This document shows positions 9,362-19,206 of a DNA stretch of 64,000 bases, one piece after another (the first letter of the stretch is position 1; every line of letters starts with the position of its first letter). The position numbers were made by a program, and so were the translations under genes. The stretch lies in NCBI GenBank assembly GCA_937973685.1, contig CALJKJ010000029.1, positions 1 through 64,000 on the forward strand, given 5' to 3'. The notes under the pieces are model-generated. The model did not search any database and was not told where the DNA came from. It saw only the letters and a list, made by a program, of their open reading frames with translations. Source of the DNA: an uncultured Flavobacteriales bacterium (lineage in GTDB: Bacteria > Bacteroidota > Bacteroidia > Flavobacteriales_D > Crocinitomicaceae).

Positions 9362-10771
9362 TTAGTGACAAATTGTCTCTTCCGTTGCTTTTAAGATTTC
9401 TCTTACTTCCTCAAGCGTTGGCGCTTCAGCATACGTTCTCAAAACAGGTTCTGTTCCAGAGGCTCTGATCATCATCCAACGGTCGTCATCGAAGAAAAAC
9501 TTCCAGCCATCAATTGTTCCAACAGACTTGACTTGATACTTACCAAACGATTTCAATTCATTATTTTGACATTTGGCAACAATCTGTTGTTTCATTTCTT
9601 CGGTAATGTGTAAATCGTTGCGTTCGTATTTGAAAGCACCAACAATTGCATACACCTCATCAATTAATTCATCCAATGTTTTACCTGATTTCGCCATGAA
9701 TTCCCAGATGATTAATCCCATCCAAATTCCATCACGTTCTGGAATATGACCTTTCACAGCGATTCCTCCAGACTCTTCACCACCAAGCAATACATCTTCA
9801 TCGATCATGATGCCTGCGATGTATTTGAAACCAATTTTAACGATTTCGTTTGTCAAGCCATAATGTTCGGCCATTTTACCAACTCGAGGTGTTGTACTGA
9901 AAGCAGTTACGACTTTTCCATCTAAGTGTTTGTATTTTACTAAATAGTGAATCAACAATAAAATGATGTGGTGCGAATCGACGAACTCGCCTTTTCCATT
10001 GTACAATCCAATTCGGTCAGCATCACCATCTGTTGCCAAAGCACAATGTACGTTTCCAACTGATTTGATATAGGCTTCTAGTTCTTGTAAATTCTTTTGA
10101 ATTGGTTCGGGAGCTTGTCCATAAAACGAAGGATTATGCGCGCAGTGCAATAAATGTACATTTGGCAAAATACGACGAATCACATTTTGGCCCGCTCCGT
10201 ACATGGCATCATACACCAAATTCAAACCTGAATTACGAATTGCTTCCAAGTCAAAATTCTTTTCAATGTGTTGCACATACATCGTTTCAAAATCAACGAT
10301 AGTTAATTGACCCGATTTTTCAAACGCTGCTAAATCAACTTTTGTGTAATCAAAAGGAAGTGCGTTTGGAATTTCATCTTCAATTTCTTGTACTTTTTCA
10401 GGAGTCAACGGACCACCATAATGAGCTTTCAATTTGAAACCGTTGTATGATGGAGGATTATGACTTGCTGTTAAAATAATACCCAAACCACAGTCTAGGT
10501 GATTTGCAGCTAACGAAATCATCGGAGTTGAAACAAATCCTTTTGACATTTTCACAGCGATTCCTTCGTGAAGCAATACTTTCGCAACTGTTTCCGCAAA
10601 CAATTCACCTGCAAAACGACAATCGTGTCCAAGTGCAACTTGCTTCGTCCAATTAGAGGCTTTTAACCATTGAGCAGTTGAATAAGCTACGCGCGCTACA
10701 TTCTCTACCGTAAATTCTTCAGCGATAATTGCTCTCCAACCATCTGTTCCAAATTTGATTTTTGTTGCCAA
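9362..10771 (-). CDS. Phosphoglucomutase/phosphomannomutase family protein
   Basis: 469 residues of the alpha-D-phosphohexomutase superfamily, which moves phosphate between C1 and C6 of a hexose via a phosphoserine. Visible motifs are the active-site serine loop LTASHNPPSYNGFKLK, the metal-binding loop ATDGDADRIG, the sugar-binding loop GGEESGGI and the phosphate-binding loop RASGTEPVLRTY. The DGDADRIG and GGEESGG forms suit phosphoglucomutase/phosphomannomutase. A second superfamily member at 28229 carries the GGEGNGG loop and is the better GlmM candidate. The promoter was not found. The substrate (glucose or mannose phosphate) is not decided by sequence. Confidence 0.9.
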   Translation of the reverse strand: MATKIKFGTDGWRAIIAEEFTVENVARVAYSTAQWLKASNWTKQVALGHDCRFAGELFAETVAKVLLHEGIAVKMSKGFVSTPMISLAANHLDCGLGIILTASHNPPSYNGFKLKAHYGGPLTPEKVQEIEDEIPNALPFDYTKVDLAAFEKSGQLTIVDFETMYVQHIEKNFDLEAIRNSGLNLVYDAMYGAGQNVIRRILPNVHLLHCAHNPSFYGQAPEPIQKNLQELEAYIKSVGNVHCALATDGDADRIGLYNGKGEFVDSHHIILLLIHYLVKYKHLDGKVVTAFSTTPRVGKMAEHYGLTNEIVKIGFKYIAGIMIDEDVLLGGEESGGIAVKGHIPERDGIWMGLIIWEFMAKSGKTLDELIDEVYAIVGAFKYERNDLHITEEMKQQIVAKCQNNELKSFGKYQVKSVGTIDGWKFFFDDDRWMMIRASGTEPVLRTYAEAPTLEEVREILKATEETICH

Positions 10772-10816
10772 GTCTTTTTGTTTTAGATTATAAATTAGTG
10801 AACGTTTTTATACCGA

Positions 10817-12094
10817 TTAAAGTACAAATTCGTTGATTGTCTTTTCAATAATTGCAACACAATCCATCAATTGCTCTTCTGTAATCACCAACGGTGGCGC
10901 AAAACGAATGATATTTCCATGTGTTGGTTTTGCTAACAAACCGTTGTCTTTCATTGCGACGCATAAGTTCCATGCTGTTTGACTTTCAGAACTGTCGTTG
11001 ACAATAATGGCATTCAACAATCCTTTTCCTCTTACAGAAACGATTAAATCTGATTTAGCTATGATGCGGTTCATTTCGTCGCGGAATAATTTCCCAAGGC
11101 GACGTGCATTTTGAGCTAGCTTTTCTTCACTCACTACTTCAAGTGCTGCAACAGCAACTTTAGCAGCTAAGGGATTTCCACCAAATGTTGAACCATGTTG
11201 TCCTGGATGAATCACGTTCATGATTTCATTATCCGCCAAAACAGCTGAAACGGGATAAACACCACCTGACAATGCTTTACCTAAGATCAAAATATCAGGG
11301 CGGCTATATGTTGCTTGTTGTTCGCATTTGTTTTCACATGTACAATTTCCACAAACAGCTAATAAACTTCCTGTTCGAGCGATTCCTGTTTGTACCTCAT
11401 CCGCAATGAATAAAGCGTTGTATTTGGTACAAAGTGACCGTGCTTGTTGCATGTAATCTTCTGCTGGAACAAAAACACCTGCTTCACCTTGAATTGGTTC
11501 AACTAAAAAACCAATCACATTTGGTTGTTGTAATGCTTGTTCTAAGGCTGCAACATCATTGTACGGAACACGAATAAAACCTGGCGTAAATGGTCCGAAG
11601 TTAGTCGACGCATCTGAATCAGATGAAAATGAAACAATGGTTGTTGTTCTACCATGGAAATTTTGTTCACACACAATTATTTGTGCTTGATTTTCAGCTA
11701 CTTGTTTCTTTTCATATCCCCATTTACGTGCGATTTTGATGGCTGTTTCTACAGCTTCTGCACCAGTATTCATTGGAAGCACTTTGTCGAAACCAAAGTA
11801 TTCAGTGACAAATTTTTCGTAAACACCCAAGGTGTCGTTATAAAACGCACGAGAAGTTAAAGTCAACATTTGCGCTTGCTCTGTTAATGCATTGATGATT
11901 TTCGGGTGACAATGTCCTTGATTTACTGCCGAATATGCAGATAAGAAATCGAAGTATCTTTTGCCTTCCACATCCCACACATACACACCTTCTCCTTTTG
12001 CCAATACGACTGGAAGTGGGTGGTAATTGTGCGCTCCGTGTTGATTTTCTAACTCAATTAATTCCTGTGAAGTCAACTTGTTTTTTGTATTCAT
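10817..12094 (-). CDS. rocD: Ornithine-oxo-acid aminotransferase with a four-cysteine insert
   Basis: 425 residues, a class III PLP-dependent aminotransferase that converts ornithine and 2-oxoglutarate to glutamate semialdehyde and glutamate. Motifs include the N-terminal [45 protein letters not shown], the [12 protein letters not shown] block and the PLP lysine in LGKALSGG (K273). Between ARTGSLLAV and [10 protein letters not shown] lies an insert with [10 protein letters not shown] (Cys 248, 251, 253, 257), absent from the ornithine aminotransferases I know from Bacillus and eukaryotes. It looks like a small metal or cluster site, or a disulfide pair. The gene has its own promoter with a leader containing a 30-bp imperfect repeat. 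Confidence 0.92.
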   Translation of the reverse strand: MNTKNKLTSQELIELENQHGAHNYHPLPVVLAKGEGVYVWDVEGKRYFDFLSAYSAVNQGHCHPKIINALTEQAQMLTLTSRAFYNDTLGVYEKFVTEYFGFDKVLPMNTGAEAVETAIKIARKWGYEKKQVAENQAQIIVCEQNFHGRTTTIVSFSSDSDASTNFGPFTPGFIRVPYNDVAALEQALQQPNVIGFLVEPIQGEAGVFVPAEDYMQQARSLCTKYNALFIADEVQTGIARTGSLLAVCGNCTCENKCEQQATYSRPDILILGKALSGGVYPVSAVLADNEIMNVIHPGQHGSTFGGNPLAAKVAVAALEVVSEEKLAQNARRLGKLFRDEMNRIIAKSDLIVSVRGKGLLNAIIVNDSSESQTAWNLCVAMKDNGLLAKPTHGNIIRFAPPLVITEEQLMDCVAIIEKTINEFVL

Positions 12095-12120
12095 AATTTT
12101 TTGTTTTACAACAACTCATC

Positions 12121-12180
12121 ACGGAGAGTATGCATCCTTTCCTCGTTGAAACGGAGAGAAATCATCCTATTGCGTTTCAA
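12121..12180. repeat. Two imperfect 30-bp direct repeats in the rocD leader
   Basis: 12121-12150 and 12151-12180 share ACGGAGAG at their starts and CATCCT 13 bases in, with matching ends (GAA/CAA). They lie between the rocD promoter element (12178-12185, minus) and its start codon at 12094, so most of the repeat would be in the 5' untranslated RNA. Confidence 0.5.
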
Positions 12181-12185
12181 AGATA
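12178..12185 (-). promoter_or_regulatory. -7 element for rocD
   Basis: Minus-strand TATCTTTG matches TAnnTTTG; expected transcript start near 12172, giving a leader of about 78 bases. No convincing -33 element. Confidence 0.45.
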
Positions 12186-12311
12186 AACAAGAAAAATAAA
12201 AAATAATGGAAAACATAGCTAAAATCGACGAAAGCAGCTAAAATTCTAACTTGTCAACAATTTAATGTAAACAGCTTGTTGAATTTAACGTTTTTTCTAG
12301 CAAAAAACGAC

Positions 12312-12319
12312 TAAATTTG
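12312..12319 (+). promoter_or_regulatory. -7 element for the desaturase gene
   Basis: TAAATTTG, 19 bases before the TTG start codon at 12339. No well-placed -33 TTG. Confidence 0.45.
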
Positions 12320-12338
12320 TCTATTAAAATTTGAAATT

Positions 12339-13406
12339 TTGGCAACAGTACAATTCTCTCGTCCCCAAGGTGAATTTTTCGCAACATTGCGGAAATCAGC
12401 CAAACAATATTTTGATGAAAAAGGAATCAAATCATCAGGAAACGCTCAATTATACTGGAAAACAGCAATTTTAATATCCGTATATTTCGCAGCTTATCTA
12501 ACCGTTATCTTGGTAGGAATGCCTTGGTACTTTGGTTTGCTTTTAGCAGCTTTCATTGGTTTCCTTCAATCGTTAATTGGATTCAATGTGATGCACGATG
12601 CTTGCCACGATGCATTCTCTGCAAAGAAAGAGTTGAATTACTTTTTTGGTTTGTCGATGAATGCACTTGGAACAGATGCATTTATGTGGCGTCAGAAACA
12701 CAATGTTGTGCACCATACCTATACAAATGTTGATGGTATCGATGATGATATTGCAAAAACACCATTGCTACGAATGAGTGAAACGCAACCACGTTTCAAA
12801 GCACATCGTTTCCAACACATTTACATGCCATTTTTGTATGCTTTGTCTTCGTTTTTCTGGATTGTTATCAAAGATTTTGGTGATATTTTCGGAAAAAAAC
12901 GCTTCAATGTGGAAGTAGCAAAAATGACAACGAAAGACAAAATGATGTTCTGGACGACAAAAACAATCTATTTCGGATTGTACCTTGTTATTCCAATGCT
13001 TGTTTGGGGTGTTGCTGGCGGAATCATTGGATTTGTTGTGATGCATTTCTTATTAGGTATTACGCTTGCACTTGTATTTCAATTAGCACATGTTGTTGAA
13101 AACGTAGAATTTGAACATGCTCCTAATGAAGAGAACTTTATCGAAAACGAATGGGCAGTGCATCAATTAGCAACAACATCTGATTTTGCTGTAAAAAACA
13201 AAGTAGTTAGTTGGTTACTTGGAGGTTTGAATTTTCAAGTGGAGCATCATTTATTCCCGAATATTTCTCACGTTCATTATCCTGCTTTGCAGAAAATAGT
13301 AGAAAAAACATGTGCCGATTTTGGCGTAAAATACCGTTCGTACAAAACGACACGCGCTGCTTTAGCTTCTCACTTCAGACACATGAAACGTTTGGGTCAA
13401 GGATAA
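12339..13406 (+). CDS. Membrane fatty acid desaturase (acyl-lipid or acyl-CoA type)
   Basis: 355 residues of the membrane di-iron desaturase family, inserting a double bond in a fatty acyl chain. Three histidine boxes are clear: HDACHD (about residue 87), HNVVHHTY (about 118) and QVEHHLFP (about 300). The QxxHH form of the third box is typical of front-end/linoleoyl-type desaturases and their bacterial relatives. Hydrophobic pairs at about 43-77 and 208-250 fit four membrane helices. The reading frame has a stop at 12312-12314 and no ATG, so TTG at 12339 (or ATT just before) is the start. A bidirectional terminator follows at 13431. Which carbon is desaturated cannot be told. Confidence 0.88.
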   Translation: MATVQFSRPQGEFFATLRKSAKQYFDEKGIKSSGNAQLYWKTAILISVYFAAYLTVILVGMPWYFGLLLAAFIGFLQSLIGFNVMHDACHDAFSAKKELNYFFGLSMNALGTDAFMWRQKHNVVHHTYTNVDGIDDDIAKTPLLRMSETQPRFKAHRFQHIYMPFLYALSSFFWIVIKDFGDIFGKKRFNVEVAKMTTKDKMMFWTTKTIYFGLYLVIPMLVWGVAGGIIGFVVMHFLLGITLALVFQLAHVVENVEFEHAPNEENFIENEWAVHQLATTSDFAVKNKVVSWLLGGLNFQVEHHLFPNISHVHYPALQKIVEKTCADFGVKYRSYKTTRAALASHFRHMKRLGQG

Positions 13407-13430
13407 AAACGATACCTATTAAAACAACAA

Positions 13431-13456
13431 AAGGTGCTCCTAGAAGCACCTTTTTT
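13431..13456 (+). terminator. Bidirectional terminator between desaturase and parC
   Basis: AAGGTGCT-CCTAGA-AGCACCTT, an 8-bp perfect stem, followed by T6 on the plus strand. On the minus strand the stem is followed by TTTTGTTGTTTT, so it can also end the parE-parC transcript. Confidence 0.85.
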
Positions 13457-13476
13457 ATTATCCTAAATTTATTGAT

Positions 13477-16182
13477 TTAAAACAATGTTGGTTGATCCGA
13501 TACGTCGTCTGTATCATCATCTCCTTTAGTTAGATCCCATTCAATTGTTGTTGCACCATCTTCGTCCTCTTCCATGTCAGCTAATTCGCCAGCTAGTTCT
13601 AAAGTCTCATCTTCTGGCCAAGGTTCATCTCCTTCAATTGGATGTGTCAATACAATTTCCTTGACCTTTAACTTCGTCAATTGATTACCTTGCGCTTTCA
13701 TTCCTTTCACATCAATGAAATCAGCTAAAGCAACTTCATTATCTGGTAAGTTTTTTGTTTCCTTTAATAACTTATTGTAGACAATACGCACTTTAGGTTG
13801 GAATGCCGTCGATACACAATCCATTTGTGAACCTTCTGCTTCGGAAATAAATGAGACACGTTTATCACTTGTGATTTCACAACAGAAACGTTTTACAAAG
13901 TGTAGTTCTTTTTCTGCATCGTAATAAACTGTTGAAATTGGTCTGTCTGGCACCCATTTTTCAATATGCACCATGTCTTCATCAAAGTGATTCGCTAAAT
14001 CGAACGTTGACAAACGGTATTCACCATTTTTATACAATGTCAATATGCGGTCTTCTCCTTTGAACGAACCAAGGAATTTCCCTCTACTTTCATCGTTCAA
14101 TCGGCCTACTATGGAATCATACCAAATTTTACGCGCAGCAAGTGTTGATCCACCCACCTCTTTTTGCGTGATTTTCTGAACGATTTCCTTCGTTACTCTG
14201 TTTCCAGCAGATTGTCTTCCTTTGATGAGCAAATCTCCTAAATCAATATCAAAACGCAAACGTTTCAAATGTGGTCTCGGTCGCAACATTACGGAAACAA
14301 CTTCGCGTTCTCCATTAGGATGAACCGAGAAATACAACAATTTCGAACCTTTAACTCCTCTTGATAAATCATATTCGGTATCACGCGTGACGGAGTTTAC
14401 AAAGAAGCGTTTCATCATGGTTGGTCCACCCAATCCATCTTGATACATCACATGATAAATCGTGCGTTTGTCGCCTTTTTTCCATACATCAGCATGTACA
14501 ATGCCTTTACCAACGAATTTTTTCTCCGCTACTTTCGTAACTATAAATTTACCCGTATTGAAGAAAATGATCACATCATCAATTTCGGAACAATCGTTGA
14601 CTGCTTCCGTTTTTTTCAAGCCCCAACCAATAAATCCTTCTTCGACATCGACGAATAACTTACGGTTCGCTATAATAACTTTCGAAGCTGCGATATTATC
14701 AAATACTTTGATTTCTGTTTTACGCTCTTTACCAGCTCCAAAACGTTTTTTCAAATCTTTGAAGTACTCAACAGCATAATCAATCAAGTTCGCTAAATGG
14801 TTTTTCACCTCTTCCATTTCCGCTTCCAACTTTGCAATTGCATCATCCGCTTTATCAGAATCGAAGCGTGTAATACGAATCATTGGAATTTGCGTCAAGC
14901 GTTGTAAATCTTCGTCTACTATATCGCGCAACAATAATTTTCTAAACGGTTTGAAACGATCGTACATGTATTGAAACAAGCCTTCCTTGTCAGAATACAG
15001 TTTGAATTCGATGTACATTTCTTCGCGGATAAACAATTTCTCCAAGGTTGAAAAATGCCATTGGCTGTGCAATTCTTCCAAGCGAATTTCTAATTCACGT
15101 TTTAATAATTGCAGGGTATTATCGGTATTCGCACGCAGTATTTCAGAAGCACCCATGAAACGTGGTGTGTTTCCATCAATTACAGAAGCATTGGGTGAAA
15201 TTGAAATTTCGCAATCTGTAAATGCATACAAGGCATCAATCGTTCTGTCTGGTGAAACTCCTGGTGCTAAATGAATGATAATTTCAGCCTCAGCTGCTGT
15301 ATTATCCTCTATCTTCTTAACTTTTATTTTTCCTTTATCATTTGCTTTGATAATGGATTCGATCAAGTTTGTTGTGTTACTACCAAATGGAATTTCATTG
15401 ATCATCAAGGTTTTGTTATCAACCTTTTTGATTTTTGCTCTAACACGCACTTTCCCTCCTCTTAAACCATCGTTGTAATTAGAGAAATCTGCCATTCCAC
15501 CATTTGGAAAGTCAGGGAAAATTTCCACTTTCTTACCACGTAAATGGTTGATTGATTGATCGATTAATTCGATGAAATTATGGGGTAGTATTTTACATGC
15601 CATTCCCACAGCAATTCCTTCAGCTCCTTGCGCTAAAAGAATTGGGAACTTTACTGGCAGGTCATCCGGTTCTTTGTTACGTCCATCGTAACTCAATAAC
15701 CATTTTGTTGTTTTGGGATTAAATACAACGTGGCTCGCGAATTTTGATAAACGCGCTTCGATGTAACGCGGAGCAGCAGCGCCATCTCCAGTTAATGTAT
15801 TTCCCCAGTTTCCTTGACAATCGATGAGCAAATCTTTTTGTCCCAATTGCACCAAAGCATCACCAATAGAGGCATCACCATGCGGGTGATATTTCATGGT
15901 GTTCCCAATGATATTCGCAACTTTGTTGTAGCGTCCATCATCCAATTCTTTCATGGAATGAAGGATACGACGTTGTACAGGTTTAAATCCATCAAACAAC
16001 GAAGGAACAGCACGTTCTAAAATTACGTAGGAAGCATAATCCAAAAACCAATTTTCATACAATCCTCCTAAAGGAATAATGTTTTCATCAGCTGCTTTCT
16101 TTTCGAAGGGAGTTAATTCCTCACCATTCGATTCAAAATTATCATTGTCCGATTCAAACGGTCCGTTTTCTTCTTCACTCAT
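13477..16182 (-). CDS. parC: DNA topoisomerase IV subunit A
   Basis: 901 residues. The DNA breakage-reunion subunit of a type IIA topoisomerase. The winged-helix block LERAVPSLFDGFKPVQRRIL, the HPHGDASIGD segment and the catalytic tyrosine in AAAPRYIEARL (Y140) are clear. A long coiled coil follows (about 430-470), then a diverged C-terminal domain without the GyrA-box repeats expected of gyrase, ending in an acidic tail. The lack of a GyrA box and pairing with the gene at 16186 (3 bases between) favour Topo IV, which decatenates chromosomes, over gyrase. At the position of the quinolone-contact serine (S83 in E. coli GyrA) this protein has Ala104. Confidence 0.9.
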   Translation of the reverse strand: MSEEENGPFESDNDNFESNGEELTPFEKKAADENIIPLGGLYENWFLDYASYVILERAVPSLFDGFKPVQRRILHSMKELDDGRYNKVANIIGNTMKYHPHGDASIGDALVQLGQKDLLIDCQGNWGNTLTGDGAAAPRYIEARLSKFASHVVFNPKTTKWLLSYDGRNKEPDDLPVKFPILLAQGAEGIAVGMACKILPHNFIELIDQSINHLRGKKVEIFPDFPNGGMADFSNYNDGLRGGKVRVRAKIKKVDNKTLMINEIPFGSNTTNLIESIIKANDKGKIKVKKIEDNTAAEAEIIIHLAPGVSPDRTIDALYAFTDCEISISPNASVIDGNTPRFMGASEILRANTDNTLQLLKRELEIRLEELHSQWHFSTLEKLFIREEMYIEFKLYSDKEGLFQYMYDRFKPFRKLLLRDIVDEDLQRLTQIPMIRITRFDSDKADDAIAKLEAEMEEVKNHLANLIDYAVEYFKDLKKRFGAGKERKTEIKVFDNIAASKVIIANRKLFVDVEEGFIGWGLKKTEAVNDCSEIDDVIIFFNTGKFIVTKVAEKKFVGKGIVHADVWKKGDKRTIYHVMYQDGLGGPTMMKRFFVNSVTRDTEYDLSRGVKGSKLLYFSVHPNGEREVVSVMLRPRPHLKRLRFDIDLGDLLIKGRQSAGNRVTKEIVQKITQKEVGGSTLAARKIWYDSIVGRLNDESRGKFLGSFKGEDRILTLYKNGEYRLSTFDLANHFDEDMVHIEKWVPDRPISTVYYDAEKELHFVKRFCCEITSDKRVSFISEAEGSQMDCVSTAFQPKVRIVYNKLLKETKNLPDNEVALADFIDVKGMKAQGNQLTKLKVKEIVLTHPIEGDEPWPEDETLELAGELADMEEDEDGATTIEWDLTKGDDDTDDVSDQPTLF

Positions 16183-16185
16183 AAT

Positions 16186-18084
16186 TTATGATGCTTTTTC
16201 GATCTGTTCTTCTTCACTTTCATCTTCAGTTGTTGCTTTTGCAATTGCTTCCGTATCTTTCACAACACGTAAATTTTCAATGATGAAATCTTGTCTTTCC
16301 GGCGTATTTTTCCCCATGAAATAGGATAAAATCGTTTCAATTGATGCATCTTTCGTTAAGAAAACAGGTTCTAAACGAATATCTGCTCCAATAAAATGTT
16401 TGAATTCATCGGGGGAAATCTCACCCAAACCTTTGAATCGTGTTATTTCTGGATTTTTTCCTAATTCGGCAATGGCATTAATGCGTTCATCTTCTGAGTA
16501 GCAATAAATCGTTTTCTTTTTATTTCGCACTCGGAACAATGGAGTTTGCAACACATAAACGTGATTACGCTTCACTAAATCGGGGAAAAACTGCAAAAAG
16601 AATGTCAACAACAACATACGGATGTGCATTCCATCGACATCGGCATCGGTTGCGATAACAATTTTATTGTAGCGCAGGTTATCCATGTCATCTTCGATGT
16701 CGAGCGCAGCTTGGATTAAGTTGAATTCTTCGTTTTCGTAAACGATTTTCTTGGTTAAACCATAACAATTCAACGGTTTACCACGTAATGAAAAGACAGC
16801 TTGTGTGTTAACATCACGTGATTTAGTAATGGAACCACTCGCTGAATCTCCCTCGGTAATAAATAGTGTTGAATTTTCACGTTTATCATCTTTCAAGTCC
16901 GTTAAATGTGTCCGGCAATCGCGCAATTTTTTATTGTGCAAACTCGATTTTTTGGCGCGATCACGAGCTAATTTTCGAATACCGGATAATTCTTTTCGTT
17001 CGCGCTCCGATTGCTTGATTTTCTTTTCCAAAGTATCAGCCACATCTGGATGACGGTGCAAATAATTATCTAATTTATCTTTTAGGAAATCATTGATAAA
17101 CGCACGCATCGATTTTCCACCTGGTTCAATTTCTTGCGAACCAAGTTTCGTTTTCGTTTGCGATTCAAATACTGGTTCAATTACTTTCACTGCAATTGCA
17201 GCAACAATCGACTGACGAATATCTGAAGCATCGTAATCTTTTTTATAAAAATCACGAATCACTTTTGCAATCGATTCACGAAATGCACTTTGATGCGTAC
17301 CACCTTGTGTCGTGTGCTGACCATTTACAAACGAATAATAATCTTCTCCGTATGTTTTACCATGTGTGAAAGCAACTTCGATATCTTCGTCTTCTAAGTG
17401 AATTATTGGGTACAATGGATCACCATCCATGTTGTCTTCCAATAAATCTTTTAACCCATCTTTGGATTGGTATTTTTCACCGTTAAAATAAATAGCCAAT
17501 CCTCTATTCAAGTAACAATAGTTCCAGAACATCTTAATCAAATAAGGCATTCTGTAGCTGAATTTTTTAAAGATTTGTTCGTCAGCTATGAATTCAAAAT
17601 AGGTTCCGTTTGGTTCGTCTGTTGTCACCAATGGTTTGTCCTCAACAACTTCACCACGGCAAAAAACCGCTTCTTTTTTCTGACCATCACGAACAGAATA
17701 CACCATGAAATATTCACTCAAAGCATTTACTGCCTTTGTACCTACTCCATTTAATCCAACAGATTTTTTAAACGCTTTAGAATCGTATTTTCCGCCCGTG
17801 TTAATTTGAGAAACACAATCAATTACTTTTCCTAAAGGAATACCTCGACCATAATCGCGAACTGAGACTTTACCGTCTTTCACTTTCACGTCAATCTTCT
17901 TACCGTTTCCCATCACAAATTCATCGATTGAATTATCGACGATTTCTTTAACAAGAATGTAAATACCATCGTCAGCAGAAGAACCATCCCCTAACTTCCC
18001 GATGTACATACCAGGTCGCAGACGAATGTGCTCTTTCCAGTCGAGGGAGCGAATATTATCTTCCGTATATTGATTTTCAGCCAT
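16186..18084 (-). CDS. parE: DNA topoisomerase IV subunit B
   Basis: 632 residues, the ATPase subunit of topoisomerase IV. It shows the GHKL ATPase motifs [18 protein letters not shown] and [14 protein letters not shown]. The TOPRIM signature EGDSASGS and the metal-binding DADVDGMHI follow, then the C-terminal [12 protein letters not shown] block (GyrB/ParE PRFKGLGEM equivalent). The length is short for GyrB and there is no GyrB-type insert. It is translated just ahead of parC with a 3-base gap, so the two subunits are made together. A -7 element lies 24 bases upstream. The acidic C terminus ([11 protein letters not shown]) is unremarkable. Confidence 0.92.
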   Translation of the reverse strand: MAENQYTEDNIRSLDWKEHIRLRPGMYIGKLGDGSSADDGIYILVKEIVDNSIDEFVMGNGKKIDVKVKDGKVSVRDYGRGIPLGKVIDCVSQINTGGKYDSKAFKKSVGLNGVGTKAVNALSEYFMVYSVRDGQKKEAVFCRGEVVEDKPLVTTDEPNGTYFEFIADEQIFKKFSYRMPYLIKMFWNYCYLNRGLAIYFNGEKYQSKDGLKDLLEDNMDGDPLYPIIHLEDEDIEVAFTHGKTYGEDYYSFVNGQHTTQGGTHQSAFRESIAKVIRDFYKKDYDASDIRQSIVAAIAVKVIEPVFESQTKTKLGSQEIEPGGKSMRAFINDFLKDKLDNYLHRHPDVADTLEKKIKQSERERKELSGIRKLARDRAKKSSLHNKKLRDCRTHLTDLKDDKRENSTLFITEGDSASGSITKSRDVNTQAVFSLRGKPLNCYGLTKKIVYENEEFNLIQAALDIEDDMDNLRYNKIVIATDADVDGMHIRMLLLTFFLQFFPDLVKRNHVYVLQTPLFRVRNKKKTIYCYSEDERINAIAELGKNPEITRFKGLGEISPDEFKHFIGADIRLEPVFLTKDASIETILSYFMGKNTPERQDFIIENLRVVKDTEAIAKATTEDESEEEQIEKAS

Positions 18085-18107
18085 AGCTTTTCTTTCCGTG
18101 TAATCTT

Positions 18108-18115
18108 CAAAGATA
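18108..18115 (-). promoter_or_regulatory. -7 element for parE-parC
   Basis: Minus-strand TATCTTTG, 23 bases before the parE start. TTTTG at 18131-18135 could be a -33 element at slightly short spacing (15). Confidence 0.5.
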
Positions 18116-18186
18116 TAATGTAAGCAGCATCAAAATCACATCAACGACAGAGAGTTATGAACTGTTAGCCGTTAATTTTGATTGAC

Positions 18187-19206
18187 TTACATTTTTTTAA
18201 GTTTTTCATCGCGTTTCAGCCAACCTTTTCGCCAAAATATAACGAGCAAAATAATGCTTATGAACAGCATAAGTATCCAGGCGAAGAGGTAACCGTATTT
18301 CCATTTCAACTCTGGCATAAATTCAAAATTCATCCCATAAACACCAACTAAAAAAGTTAAGGGAATAAATATTGCACTAGTCACAGTCAATACTTTCATG
18401 ATTTCATTCATTCGTTGACCTTGACTTGCAAAATACAAATTAGCAACCCCTTCTAACATTTTAGTTTGCGCATCAATCTCATCGATTAAACTTGCACACG
18501 TGTCTTTTAATTCGATAAAATAATTTTTATGCTCATCGACAATTAATTTGTTTTCAATCCGGTCGATTTGCATCAATAATTCTTTCATTGGAAAGACTGT
18601 TTTTCGCAGATCAACTAATTTACGTTTTTCCCATTCGACTTTTTTCAACATAGCCGAATGAGGATGACGAAGCACATCATTATCAAGCACCGTAATTGTA
18701 TCACTGATACTTTCAATCACTTCGATGTAATTATCAATAATCGCTTCTAGCAGGCGGTACAATAAAAAGTCAGGACCTTTGAACCGAATTTTACCTCGGG
18801 CATTTTCTATCCGATCCCTCACCTCCGGAAAATGATCAGAGGAGCGCTCTTGAAAAGAAATTAAAAAATTATCACCTATAACAAAACTTATTTTATCCTT
18901 TTTCAATTCAAAATTTGAGGGATCTTTTATCAAAGCACTTTGAATGGAGAAAAAAACATAATCTGCATATTCTTCAATTCGTGGACGTTTTGTCCCTGTG
19001 AAAATTGATTCGACAATTAATTTATCAATCGAAAGATTTTCACATATTTTGGAAATATCTGATTTATCGACCAACGAATGGAAGTTGAGCCACAATGTTT
19101 TATCAGTATGAGCTTTCGGATTAAAATTAGCAACAAAAAACCGTTCGTTATTTTTTATAACATCGTATGAACTTTCATCATAACTATAAAGTTGTACTGT
19201 TTTCAT
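18187..19206 (-). CDS. corA: CorA-family Mg2+/Co2+ transporter
   Basis: 339 residues. A large N-terminal cytoplasmic domain (about 1-275) is followed by two C-terminal transmembrane helices. The family signature YGMN sits right after the first helix (FIPLTFLVGVYGMNF), and a basic tail ends the protein. The conserved GMN selectivity loop identifies a pentameric divalent cation channel, usually for Mg2+. It is the last gene of a thioesterase-formimidoylglutamase-corA run; its ATG touches the stop of the gene before it (19206/19207). The metal is inferred from family. Confidence 0.92.
   Translation of the reverse strand: MKTVQLYSYDESSYDVIKNNERFFVANFNPKAHTDKTLWLNFHSLVDKSDISKICENLSIDKLIVESIFTGTKRPRIEEYADYVFFSIQSALIKDPSNFELKKDKISFVIGDNFLISFQERSSDHFPEVRDRIENARGKIRFKGPDFLLYRLLEAIIDNYIEVIESISDTITVLDNDVLRHPHSAMLKKVEWEKRKLVDLRKTVFPMKELLMQIDRIENKLIVDEHKNYFIELKDTCASLIDEIDAQTKMLEGVANLYFASQGQRMNEIMKVLTVTSAIFIPLTFLVGVYGMNFEFMPELKWKYGYLFAWILMLFISIILLVIFWRKGWLKRDEKLKKM

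Noticed and set aside
13477..18084. Assignment of the topoisomerase pair as gyrase
   Set aside because: Short B subunit, diverged C-terminal domain without visible GyrA box and the linked B-A order favour topoisomerase IV.
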